This document shows, piece by piece, positions 9,233-16,790 of a DNA stretch of 64,000 nucleotides. The translations under genes were made by a program, and so were the position numbers. Numbering within the stretch: the first letter of the stretch is position 1; every line of letters starts with the position of its first letter. The stretch is from Nocardioides turkmenicus. Its GTDB lineage: Bacteria > Actinomycetota > Actinomycetes > Propionibacteriales > Nocardioidaceae. The DNA is taken from contig NZ_JAALAA010000002.1 in the NCBI RefSeq assembly GCF_011045035.1, positions 296,150-360,149 of the forward strand, given 5' to 3'. A model generated the notes under the pieces. The model ran no database searches and was not told the origin of the DNA. It saw nothing but the letters and a program-made list of their open reading frames with translations.

Positions 9233-9759
9233 GCCGCACCTCCTGCGGGGTGGTTCTCGAGATGGTCGCGGTGCAGCGCCAGACGGAGCAGCAGGGCGGC
9301 ACCGATGCCGCCGACGGTCGCCGCCAGGGACACCGCCGGAATCCAGTACGCGGTCAGGCCGACGATCTCGTCGACGGACCAGGAACCGGGGCCGGTCCAT
9401 GCGACGACGACGCCGAGGGCTGCGAGGAACAACGGGTACTCGAACCCGCCGTCCTGGGACCAGAAGCCGGACCTCAGCTTGACCGTCGTCGCGACGGTCA
9501 TGACTCCGATGACGCCGGTCGCGGCCGCCGGGGTCAGCAGCCCGCCGATCAGCAGCACTCCGGCGCCGACCTGAGTGAGTCCGGCGAGCAGGGCTGTCCA
9601 GACTCCGCCCAGGAAGCCGTCATCGCGGAACTCCTGGGTCGACCCGGTCAGGCCGGTGCCGCCCCACCAGTAGGTGAGCTTCTGGATGCCGTGGGCGGCC
9701 ACGAAGCCGCCCAGCACGACACGAAGGACCAGCAGTCCGAGATCGAGCCCGACGTCCAC
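9229..9759 (-). CDS. DoxX-family membrane protein
   Basis: GTG at 9759 follows GGGAG. The 176-residue protein has four predicted helices, with the DoxX N-terminal pattern LGLLVLRVVLGGFVAAHGIQ and later GLTQVGAGVLLIGGLLTP. DoxX proteins take part in quinol-linked or thiol-redox functions in the membrane and are often induced by electrophiles. The C-terminal HRDHLENHPAGGAA overlaps the DUF1275 start by 4 bases, so the two are translated together. The LysR gene upstream lies in the same direction. Confidence 0.9.
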   Translation of the reverse strand: MDVGLDLGLLVLRVVLGGFVAAHGIQKLTYWWGGTGLTGSTQEFRDDGFLGGVWTALLAGLTQVGAGVLLIGGLLTPAAATGVIGVMTVATTVKLRSGFWSQDGGFEYPLFLAALGVVVAWTGPGSWSVDEIVGLTAYWIPAVSLAATVGGIGAALLLRLALHRDHLENHPAGGAA

Positions 9760-9778
9760 GGCGATCTCCCTTCACATT

Positions 9779-9841
9779 GAGCACATTGGATGTGCTCCCA
9801 GTGTCGGCCTCGCCGGTCGATCATCCCAACACAAGTTGTGT
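9779..9841. promoter_or_regulatory. Two inverted repeats upstream of the doxX-like gene
   Basis: The 86-base gap between the LysR stop and the doxX-like start holds GAGCACAT-TGG-ATGTGCTC (9779-9797, perfect 8-base arms) and ACACAA-G-TTGTGT (9829-9841, perfect 6-base arms). The first is 20 bases before the start codon, where a repressor would block transcription; the second may be a terminator stem for LysR or a second operator, as MarR-type sites look alike. Confidence 0.5.
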
Positions 9842-9845
9842 CTGA

Positions 9846-10772
9846 TTACGATCGGTTCTGCTTATCGTTGATGAACTCCTCGAGCACGTCGAGGAACGCC
9901 CGGCCCGAGGCCGGGATCCGTTGCGCGTCGTAGACCGCTGTCACGGGGTGGACCGCGTCGGGGTCGTTCAGGCCGAAGACCCGGTAGGGCACCGCCAGGT
10001 CGGGCATCGCGGTGATCCCATAGGTCGCCAGGGTCTGCGGCACCACCGTCACTCCCAGCCCCAGCGCCGCGAAGCGGAGGATGTCGGACGCCTGGGCAAG
10101 CTCGAGGGACGAGAGCGCCTCGACGCCGCAGCGGTGCAGGGCCTCGTCGACATGGCGGCGCATCCCGGTGCCCTTCGAGAAATGGATCATCCGACCGCGG
10201 GCGAGCAGATCGGTCAGGGAGATCGGGCTCTCCAGCCCCTCGACGAGGCGTTCGCAGGCCACCCCGACCAAGGCGTCGGTGGCGAGGAGCCGGTGCTCCA
10301 GTCCGGCGGGCAGCTCATCAGGCCCGATGGCCACGACAGCGAGGTCGAGCTCGCTGGCACATACGTCCTCCACCATCGTCCAGGACGGACGGTTGCTGAT
10401 CTGGATGTCGATGCCGGGGTGGCGATCGTGGAAGGTCGCGACGGGACCGGCGATGTCGACCGCGCTGAGCGCGGTCTGGATCAGGCCCAGACGCAGGTGT
10501 CCCTTCTCCAGGCCGAGGTAGGAGCGCACCTCGAGTCGTGCTCTCCGCTCGTCGGCGATGAGCCGGCGCGCGTGCGGCAGGAGCAGCTCGCCAGCCGGGG
10601 TCAACTCGACCTTCCGGCCCCCGCGGACGAACAGGGGTGCGCCGATCTCACGCTCGAGGCGGCCGATCTGCTGGCTGAGCGCGGACTGGGCGACGAAGCT
10701 CCGCTCCGCTGCGCGAGTGAAGTTCTGCAGCTCCGCGACGGCGACGAAGTAGCGCAGATGGCGAATCTCCAC
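9846..10772 (-). CDS. LysR-family transcriptional regulator
   Basis: GTG at 10772 is preceded by GGGGAGG. The 308-residue protein begins MEIRHLRYFVAVAELQNFTR with SALSQQIGRLEREIGAPLF, a canonical LysR helix-turn-helix, and has a full effector domain to residue 300. It is divergent from the YtcJ-type amidohydrolase gene at 10917, and an ATC-N9-GAT motif sits between them. It is also upstream of the DoxX/DUF1275 pair. It probably controls the hydrolase gene and itself. Effector unknown. Confidence 0.93.
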   Translation of the reverse strand: MEIRHLRYFVAVAELQNFTRAAERSFVAQSALSQQIGRLEREIGAPLFVRGGRKVELTPAGELLLPHARRLIADERRARLEVRSYLGLEKGHLRLGLIQTALSAVDIAGPVATFHDRHPGIDIQISNRPSWTMVEDVCASELDLAVVAIGPDELPAGLEHRLLATDALVGVACERLVEGLESPISLTDLLARGRMIHFSKGTGMRRHVDEALHRCGVEALSSLELAQASDILRFAALGLGVTVVPQTLATYGITAMPDLAVPYRVFGLNDPDAVHPVTAVYDAQRIPASGRAFLDVLEEFINDKQNRS

Positions 10773-10795
10773 GATGCCTCCCCTGGATGATTGGT

Positions 10796-10812
10796 GATCG
10801 CTGAAACCGATC
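10796..10812. promoter_or_regulatory. LysR-type binding motif between divergent genes
   Basis: GATCG-CTGAAAC-CGATC is an inverted repeat containing ATC-N9-GAT, which is a T-N11-A core typical of LysR regulators. It lies 24 bases upstream of the LysR start and about 105 upstream of the hydrolase start, a normal place for a site serving both promoters. Binding is inferred. Confidence 0.6.
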
Positions 10813-10916
10813 GTACCGCTCTATTTCCAGTGTTGGAGTTATCGGAAACCTAGACCTAACTTCGAGATCGAAGGTGCTCGACCGAGCATCAGAAGATCCA
10901 GTCAGGGAGTTTCCTC

Positions 10917-12806
10917 ATGGCCACTCCGACCATGCCCGTCGGCGGCGTACAGCCTCACGACGGCGCCCAGCTGCCGGCGGACCTGGTGGTCCGCAACGGC
11001 AAGATCCACACCGGCGACCGCGACAACCCGGCGGCGACTGCTGTGGCAATCAAGGACGGCGTCTTCGTCGCCGTCGGCAACGACGCCACGGTCGCGCCCC
11101 ACATCGGGCACGGGACGCGCATCGTGGACGCCCTCGGGCGCCGGGTCATCCCGGGGCTCAACGATTCCCACACCCACGTCATCCGCGGTGGCAACAACTA
11201 CCTCCTCGAGCTCCGCTGGGACGGAGTACGTTCCCTGAAGCGGGCTCTCCAGATGCTGAGGGAGCAGGTGGCGCGTACGCCGGAGGGACAGTGGGTCCGC
11301 GTGGTCGGTGGCTTCACCGCCGAGCAGTTCGCCGAAAAGCGGCTGCCGACGCTCAAGGAGCTCAACGACGCTGCGCCGAACACGCCGGTCTTCATCCTGC
11401 ACCTCTACCAGAGCGCCCTGCTGAACAAAGCGGCTCTCCGCGCGGTGGGCTACACCAAGGAGACGCCGAACCCGCTCGGCGGCCAGATCGTCCGAGACCA
11501 CAAGGGCGAGCCGTCCGGCCTGCTCCTCGCCGCGCCCGGTGCGACGTTGCTCTACAGCACGCTCGGCAAGGGACCGCATCTCAGCGACGAGCAGAAGAAG
11601 GAGTCGACGCGGCACTTCTTCCGCGAGCTGAACCGTTTCGGTCTCACCTCCGCGATCGACGCCGCCGGTGGCTTCCAGGACTTCCCGGACGACTACGGCA
11701 CCATCACCTCGTTGGCCGAGGCCGGCGAGCTGACGGTCCGGGTGGCGTACCACCTCTTCCCGCAGACCGCGGGCCAGGAGATCGACGACCTCAAGCGTTG
11801 GATCGGGATGGTCTCCCCGGGCGACGGCGACGAATGGCTCCGCGCCAACGGCGCCGGTGAGAACCTCGCCTGGAGTCCGGCGGACTTCGAGAACTTCGCG
11901 GAGCCCCGCCCTCAGCTGACTGGCCGTGCGGCAGGGGATCTGGAGAAGGCCGCCAGGCTCCTGATCGAGAACGGTTGGGGCTTCCGTCTGCACGCGACGT
12001 ACGACGAGACGATCCGGCACGACCTGGACGTCTTCGAGAAGATCGCGGCCGACCTCGGCCAGGACACCCTCGGTGTCCCGTGGCTCTTCGACCACGCCGA
12101 GACGATCTCCGACCAGTCCATCGACCGGCTCAAGGCCCTGGGCGGCAACGTGGCCGTGCAGAACCGGATGTACTTTCAGGGCAAGGTCTTCCAGGAGCGT
12201 TACGGCCGCCTGGCCGCGGAGTGGGCGCCGCCGGTGACGAAGCTGCTCGACGCAGGTCTCGTGGTCGGGGCAGGGACCGATGCGACCCGGGTTTCGTCCT
12301 ACAACCCCTGGCTGTCGCTCCACTGGCTGGTCGCAGGTCGTGACATCGGCGGCAACCGGCTGTACTCCCCGGCGAACATCGTCTCCCGGGAGAAGGCGCT
12401 CGAGTTCTACACCGTCTCCGGCGCGGAGCTGACCGGCGAGGTGGAGAAGAAGGGCACCATCACCGTCGGCAAGTACGGCGACCTCGCCGTGCTGACCGAG
12501 GACTACTTCACCGTCGAGGCCGACCGGATCCCGTTCATCGAGGCCGCTGTCACGGTCGCAGGCGGGCGTGTCGTCTACGCCAATGCCGAGTACGAGGGCC
12601 AGGCGGCCCCGCTGCCCGAGATCAGCGTCGAATGGTCTCCCGTCGCCCACTTCGGCGGCTACCAGGCGCCCGCAGAACCGCGAGGCGTACGTCAGGCCAA
12701 GGCGTTCCTGGACGCCGCAGCCGATTCGAAGGAGCAGAGCGAATGGCGCACCTCCCGTGGGGAACGCGTCGGCGACTACGCCGCGCTGGCCGACGACTTC
12801 TGCTGA
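10917..12806 (+). CDS. YtcJ-type amidohydrolase
   Basis: The 629-residue protein starts with ATG at 10917. It has the composite beta-sandwich (ADLVVRNGKIHTGDRDNPAA), the metal-site motif GLNDSHTHVI, a second metal region FRLHATYD and LFDHAET, and the late aspartate in GAGTDATRVSSYNPW. KKGTITVGKYGDLAVLTEDY near the end closes the sandwich. These are the marks of the COG1574 (YtcJ/AepA-like) amidohydrolases, which hydrolyse amide or imide bonds; the substrate is unknown. There is no signal peptide, so it is cytoplasmic. An isochorismatase-fold hydrolase gene follows 125 bases later and may act on the product. Confidence 0.92.
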   Translation: MATPTMPVGGVQPHDGAQLPADLVVRNGKIHTGDRDNPAATAVAIKDGVFVAVGNDATVAPHIGHGTRIVDALGRRVIPGLNDSHTHVIRGGNNYLLELRWDGVRSLKRALQMLREQVARTPEGQWVRVVGGFTAEQFAEKRLPTLKELNDAAPNTPVFILHLYQSALLNKAALRAVGYTKETPNPLGGQIVRDHKGEPSGLLLAAPGATLLYSTLGKGPHLSDEQKKESTRHFFRELNRFGLTSAIDAAGGFQDFPDDYGTITSLAEAGELTVRVAYHLFPQTAGQEIDDLKRWIGMVSPGDGDEWLRANGAGENLAWSPADFENFAEPRPQLTGRAAGDLEKAARLLIENGWGFRLHATYDETIRHDLDVFEKIAADLGQDTLGVPWLFDHAETISDQSIDRLKALGGNVAVQNRMYFQGKVFQERYGRLAAEWAPPVTKLLDAGLVVGAGTDATRVSSYNPWLSLHWLVAGRDIGGNRLYSPANIVSREKALEFYTVSGAELTGEVEKKGTITVGKYGDLAVLTEDYFTVEADRIPFIEAAVTVAGGRVVYANAEYEGQAAPLPEISVEWSPVAHFGGYQAPAEPRGVRQAKAFLDAAADSKEQSEWRTSRGERVGDYAALADDFC

Positions 12807-12931
12807 GCAGTCCGCCCAACCCAGGCCGTCACGCGGCCGCCGTCCCATCCACAGTCCCCGTCCCGGCCGGCACGGCCCCGACGAGTACCCCGGAGTCCGG
12901 GGAGAAGTTCTCGAAGAAGAGAGAGATTGAT

Positions 12932-13597
12932 ATGACCGAGTTCAACATCGACGCTGTCCAGGCCGCTCCGAGCGAGGACCTGATCACCCCCGAGAACAGC
13001 GTCTTCCTGTTCGTCGACCACCAGCCGCAGATGTTCTTCGGCGTCGGCTCCGACGACCGGCAGTCCATCATCAACGCGACGGTCGGCCTGGCGAAGTCGG
13101 CCAAGGCGTTCAACGTACCGACCGTCCTGACCACCGTTGCCGCCCAGTCGTTCTCCGGCAACCTGCTGCCCGCGCTGCAGGCGGTCTTCCCCGACCAGAA
13201 GCCGATCGACCGCACCACGATGAACACCTGGGAGGACGCCGACGTCGTCGAGGCGATCAAGGCCACCGGCCGCCGCAAGATCGTCCTCTCGGGCCTGTGG
13301 ACCGAGGTCTGCCTGGTGCTTCCGGCGCTCTCCGCGCTGGCACAGGGCTACGAGGTCTACGTCGTCACCGACGCCTCCGGTGGCGTCAGCACCGCGGCCC
13401 ACGAGCACGCCCTCAACCGGATGATCAAGGCCGGCGCCGTTCCGGTGACCTGGATCCAGGTGCTGCTCGAGCTGCAGCGCGACTGGGCTCGCACCGAGAC
13501 GTACGTCGCCACGACCGACATCGTGAAGGAGCACGGCGGCTCCTACGGCCTGGGCCTCTACTACGCCGGTGACTTCCTCGGTGGCCACGCCGGCTGA
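12932..13597 (+). CDS. Isochorismatase-fold cysteine hydrolase (YcaC-like)
   Basis: The start is ATG at 12932 (MTEFNIDAVQAAPSEDLITP), with a weak purine stretch GAAGAGAGAG before it; 221 residues. Asp29 in FLFVDHQPQ and Cys127 in LSGLWTEVCLVLPA are the expected catalytic Asp and Cys, and STAAHEHALNRMIKAGAVPV is the conserved C-terminal part. It resembles YcaC-type hydrolases rather than nicotinamidases, which carry a metal site absent here. It is probably co-transcribed with the YtcJ-type gene. The substrate is unknown. Confidence 0.88.
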   Translation: MTEFNIDAVQAAPSEDLITPENSVFLFVDHQPQMFFGVGSDDRQSIINATVGLAKSAKAFNVPTVLTTVAAQSFSGNLLPALQAVFPDQKPIDRTTMNTWEDADVVEAIKATGRRKIVLSGLWTEVCLVLPALSALAQGYEVYVVTDASGGVSTAAHEHALNRMIKAGAVPVTWIQVLLELQRDWARTETYVATTDIVKEHGGSYGLGLYYAGDFLGGHAG

Positions 13598-14091
13598 CCG
13601 GATCACCGGTGACGGGATCGGCCCGGGACTCACGAGAGTCTCGGGTCGATCTGCGTCGTTCCGGTGATTTCACGTCGGACCGTCTCGAAGCCGGCCATCA
13701 GCGCGCCAAGTTTGGCACGCCAGGGCACGACTGCCGCACCGGTGGTCACGACGTCGCCGACCATCGACAGCCACGGCGGGCATACCGCGAGAACTGCGAT
13801 ATCGCGCCGCTCGCCGAGCCTAAGTGGCCCAATGGGCACCGGCACCGGCAGCGTCCGCGACGACGCGGTCCACCCGGACACATGCATAACGCCTCTGGCA
13901 GGTGTCGGCGCCGACTATCGCTGGCTGGGACGACGGCACCGGGTGAGGGTCGTCGCGATCCACTGCCCGGGTGAGGCGGTCCTGGCTGTACAGAAACGCT
14001 ATGGCAACGGGATTGGGTGAGCTGACGAGATTGAAGACGGGCCTCGCTTGCGCCAGCCCCATCGTCTCCACAAGAAGTAGCCGGGCGGCAG
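13598..14091. other. Non-coding stretch between isochorismatase-fold and thioesterase genes
   Basis: About 490 bases with no frame that looks like a protein. A minus-strand frame (13630-13887, ending WRAKLGALMAGFETVRREIT) shows mild coding character and could be a decayed gene end, but I cannot name it. Both flanking genes point into this stretch, so terminators are expected here. This gap marks the start of the accessory-looking region. Confidence 0.4.
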
Positions 14092-14559
14092 TCATGTGCG
14101 CTCGCTAGGCGGGTCGGACCGGTGGATCAGGCAGGTGGTGGTGCCGTGGGCGACGAGGCGGCCTTCGTCGTCGCGGACCTCTCCCTCGGCGGTTGCCGTG
14201 CGGCGGCCTGTATGAATCGTCTTACCGATGGCTGTCAGGCGTCTTCCCTCGACGCTGATCGTTCGCGTGTAGTTGACCTTGATCTCGATCGTGGAGTACC
14301 CGACGCCCGCCTCCAGGGTTGTATGGACGGCGCACCCCATCACGGAGTCCAGCAGAGTGGCACAGATGCCGCCGTGCACATCCCCGAGCGGGTTGGCGAA
14401 GGCAGGCTGCGTCGTCACCGCGAAGCTGACTAGCCCCTCCTCGAGAGCCTCAACTTCCATGCCCAGTAGCTGCCCGATGCCTGGGCGCTGGGCAATGGAA
14501 GCAGCTCCGGCACGGAGCAGTTCCAGCCCGCTCAACGACGCTTTGGTTGTGGATGTCAT
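14092..14559 (-). CDS. PaaI-like hotdog thioesterase
   Basis: ATG at 14559 (MTSTTKASLSGLELLRAG) follows TTGGAGGT and gives 155 residues. The hotdog core is clear: FANPLGDVHGGICATLLDSVMG, with the HGG turn and the catalytic-loop Asp, then YSTIEIKVNYTR and the strand ATAEGEVRDDEGRLVAHGT. Such enzymes hydrolyse acyl-CoA thioesters. It lies 91 bases behind the ferredoxin gene on the same strand and may be the last gene of the molybdoenzyme operon. The acyl substrate is not predictable. Confidence 0.88.
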   Translation of the reverse strand: MTSTTKASLSGLELLRAGAASIAQRPGIGQLLGMEVEALEEGLVSFAVTTQPAFANPLGDVHGGICATLLDSVMGCAVHTTLEAGVGYSTIEIKVNYTRTISVEGRRLTAIGKTIHTGRRTATAEGEVRDDEGRLVAHGTTTCLIHRSDPPSERT

Positions 14560-14650
14560 GCGCAAACCTCCAAGTAGAGTGGTTGGTCTATTTCGGGCCA
14601 CGTGTAGGTCGACCGCCGCTTGACCGCATCCAGGAGAGGGAGCCGAGCGG

Positions 14651-14971
14651 TCATGAGGTAGCCGGGGGTAGCGTCGCGACGTACTCGGCATCACGGTTGA
14701 GCGGACCAAGTTGGCCAGCGCTCCCGGGACTGCCAAGGTCGTCGAAGAATGTGACGTTGGCGGCGACAAAGGGCTCCCAGTCCTCGGGGACGTCTTCCTC
14801 GAAGAAGACGGCCTCCACGGGGCAGACTGGTTCGCAGGCGCCGCAGTCGACACACTCGTCGGGCTGGATGTAGAGCATCCGTTTGCCCTCGTAGATGCAG
14901 TCGACTGGGCACTCCTCGACACAGGCGCGGTCTTTGACGTCGACGCAGGGCTGGGCGATCACATAGGTCAT
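14651..14971 (-). CDS. fdxA: 7Fe ferredoxin (FdxA type)
   Basis: The 106-residue protein starts MTYVIAQPCVDVKDRACVEE. It has the cysteine spacing of [3Fe-4S][4Fe-4S] ferredoxins: CVDVKDRACVEECPVDCIYE for the first cluster region and CVDCGACEPVCPVEAVF for the second. The start overlaps the stop of the reductase gene (ATGA), so the pair is co-translated. It most likely carries electrons between the FprA-like reductase and the molybdopterin enzyme of the same operon (inference from context). Confidence 0.95.
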   Translation of the reverse strand: MTYVIAQPCVDVKDRACVEECPVDCIYEGKRMLYIQPDECVDCGACEPVCPVEAVFFEEDVPEDWEPFVAANVTFFDDLGSPGSAGQLGPLNRDAEYVATLPPATS

Positions 14972-16338
14972 GACGCGGTGCCTTCCTGGGCGGTGTCGTT
15001 GGAGATGGCCACCATGGCCGCGCGGTCGATGACCTTGATTCGGGCTCGGCCAGATGGTCGGCCCAGGGCACGCTCGTGGGCATCCAGCCGGTACCACCCC
15101 TCCCATGTGGTGTGTTGGACTCCTCGGTCCTGGAGGAGCCGTTCGATGCGGTTCGGGACTCCGATCGGGTCGGTGAGCCGACCCGCGGCGAAGTCCTCGA
15201 CCAGGCACGCAACCGTCTCGTTGGCGTCCCCCTTGGTGTGCCCGATCAAGCCGACCGGGCCGCGCTTGATCCAGCCGGTCACGTAGGTGCCGGGTATCGC
15301 TTCGCTTGCCGGTGACTGGACCCGGCCGGCCTTGTTCGGGATCGTCGCGGAGACCTCGTCGAACGGGACGCTGTTGAGGGCTTCGCTGCGATAGCCGACA
15401 GCGCGGTAGACGGCGTCCATCTCCCAGGTGGACTGTTGCGGCTCCTCTTCGGGCGCGCGGCGGAAGGTTCGCAGACCGGCGACGGCCCCGCCGTTGCCGA
15501 GGATCTCGACGGGTTCCTCGAAGAAATGCAGGTGGAGCCGGTGCGGCCGGTCTCCCGGCTCCCGCGATGCCCAGCCCTCGAGTGTCCGGCACACCAAGTC
15601 GACTTGCTTGGAGGATCGGCGCAGCGCGACGGCCTCTTCGTCGTACTGGATGTCGCGAGGGTCGACGATGACCTCGATGGTCGGGCTGTGGTCTAGTTCG
15701 CGAAGTTCCAGGGGGGAGAACTTGGCGTGTGCGGGTCCGCGCCGGCCGAAAACGTGGATCGCGCGTGCCTGGTTGGCGCGCAGGCCGGCCTCCACGTTCG
15801 CCGGGATCTCCGTGACGAGCAGTTCGTCAGCGGTCTTGGCGAGGATGCGCGCTACGTCGAGGGCAACGTTTCCAACACCGAGCACGGCTACCCGCTCCGC
15901 GAAGAGCGGCCACTGGGTCGCCACGTCGGGATGACCGTCGTACCAGGAGACAAAGTCCGCAGCTCCATAGCTGCCGACCAGGTCCACACCGGGTAGGTCG
16001 AGGCGGCGGTCCCTCATGGCGCCGGTGGCGAGGATGACGGCGTGGTAGGACGCGTGCAGGTCGTCGAGGGTCAGGTCAGAGCCGATGTCGACGTTGCCGA
16101 AGAAGGTGACCAGCGGCTTGTCGAGCACCTTCTCCAGTGCTGTCACGATCTCCTTGATCCGTGGGTGGTCCGGGGCGACGCCGTAGCGGATCAGCCCGAA
16201 CGGTGCTGGGAGGCGCTCGAAGATGTCGACTGCAACGCCGGAGGTGATGGCGGTGTCAGACTTGGTCAGAGCGTCTGCGGCATAGATTCCGGCCGGGCCG
16301 GACCCGACAATGGCGACACGGAGGGTGGGCAGTGTCAT
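14968..16338 (-). CDS. fprA: Ferredoxin-NADP reductase, adrenodoxin-reductase type
   Basis: The 456-residue flavoprotein has an FAD Rossmann motif at residues 7-30 (VAIVGSGPAGIYAADAL), the family signature RLPAPFGLIRYGVAPDHPRI, an NADPH-binding motif VLGVGNVALDVARIL, and the C-terminal FAD region TYVTGWIKRGPVGLIGHTKG. This matches mycobacterial FprA, which exchanges electrons between NADPH and ferredoxin. It overlaps by 4 bases the CBS gene upstream and the ferredoxin gene downstream. In this operon it should set the redox partner of the molybdoenzyme. Confidence 0.95.
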   Translation of the reverse strand: MTLPTLRVAIVGSGPAGIYAADALTKSDTAITSGVAVDIFERLPAPFGLIRYGVAPDHPRIKEIVTALEKVLDKPLVTFFGNVDIGSDLTLDDLHASYHAVILATGAMRDRRLDLPGVDLVGSYGAADFVSWYDGHPDVATQWPLFAERVAVLGVGNVALDVARILAKTADELLVTEIPANVEAGLRANQARAIHVFGRRGPAHAKFSPLELRELDHSPTIEVIVDPRDIQYDEEAVALRRSSKQVDLVCRTLEGWASREPGDRPHRLHLHFFEEPVEILGNGGAVAGLRTFRRAPEEEPQQSTWEMDAVYRAVGYRSEALNSVPFDEVSATIPNKAGRVQSPASEAIPGTYVTGWIKRGPVGLIGHTKGDANETVACLVEDFAAGRLTDPIGVPNRIERLLQDRGVQHTTWEGWYRLDAHERALGRPSGRARIKVIDRAAMVAISNDTAQEGTAS

Positions 16339-16790
16339 CGCGACTTTCCTTCGAACTGATGCGGTTGTGTGGCGGAGCGTTCGGCAGCGCGTGCACGGAC
16401 GCCCTGGTCGCTGCAGAATCCCGAATGGTCTCGCTTGAGGCAGAGCAGACCCAGCAGCTGGTGATCGTCGTCGACTACCGCGAGGCGGCGTTGTTTCCGG
16501 GCGAGCATGCGTCCGCGGACTTCCGCGACTGTCTCGGTGGGTGCCACCGTCCGGCCCTGGAGCACGGCGATGCTGAGCGCCGGCCCCGGACTGCGGCAGT
16601 CATCAGGCAGGTCGTCTCGAGTGATCGTTCCGACCAGCTCGCCACCGCGCGTCAGAAGCACCATGTGCACGTGCGCGTCCTCGAGGACCTCTCGCGCAGC
16701 CTCGATGCTCGCGTCGTGAGGGAGCGTCTTCGGGATGCTCACCATCACATCCGCTGTGATTCCGCCCGCCAGGACTCCAGCCGTACTCAT
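16335..16790 (-). CDS. CBS-domain protein
   Basis: The 151 residues form a pair of CBS motifs: TADVMVSIPKTLPHDASIEA with VLLTRGGELVGTITRDDLPD, then TVAPTETVAEVRGRMLARKQ with RLAVVDDDHQLLGLLCLKRD. Such Bateman modules bind adenosyl ligands and regulate a partner. It is wedged with 4-base overlaps between the molybdopterin enzyme and the reductase, so its partner is probably one of them. Similar CBS proteins are not a usual subunit of such enzymes, which makes the arrangement notable. Confidence 0.88.
   Translation of the reverse strand: MSTAGVLAGGITADVMVSIPKTLPHDASIEAAREVLEDAHVHMVLLTRGGELVGTITRDDLPDDCRSPGPALSIAVLQGRTVAPTETVAEVRGRMLARKQRRLAVVDDDHQLLGLLCLKRDHSGFCSDQGVRARAAERSATQPHQFEGKSR

Noticed and set aside
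10902..12848. A 648-codon minus-strand open frame over the YtcJ-type gene
   Set aside because: It is a mirror of high-GC codon use; the plus strand carries clear amidohydrolase motifs.
13630..13887. Possible 85-residue protein on the minus strand
   Set aside because: No ribosome site and no similarity I can name; kept only as a note on the gap.
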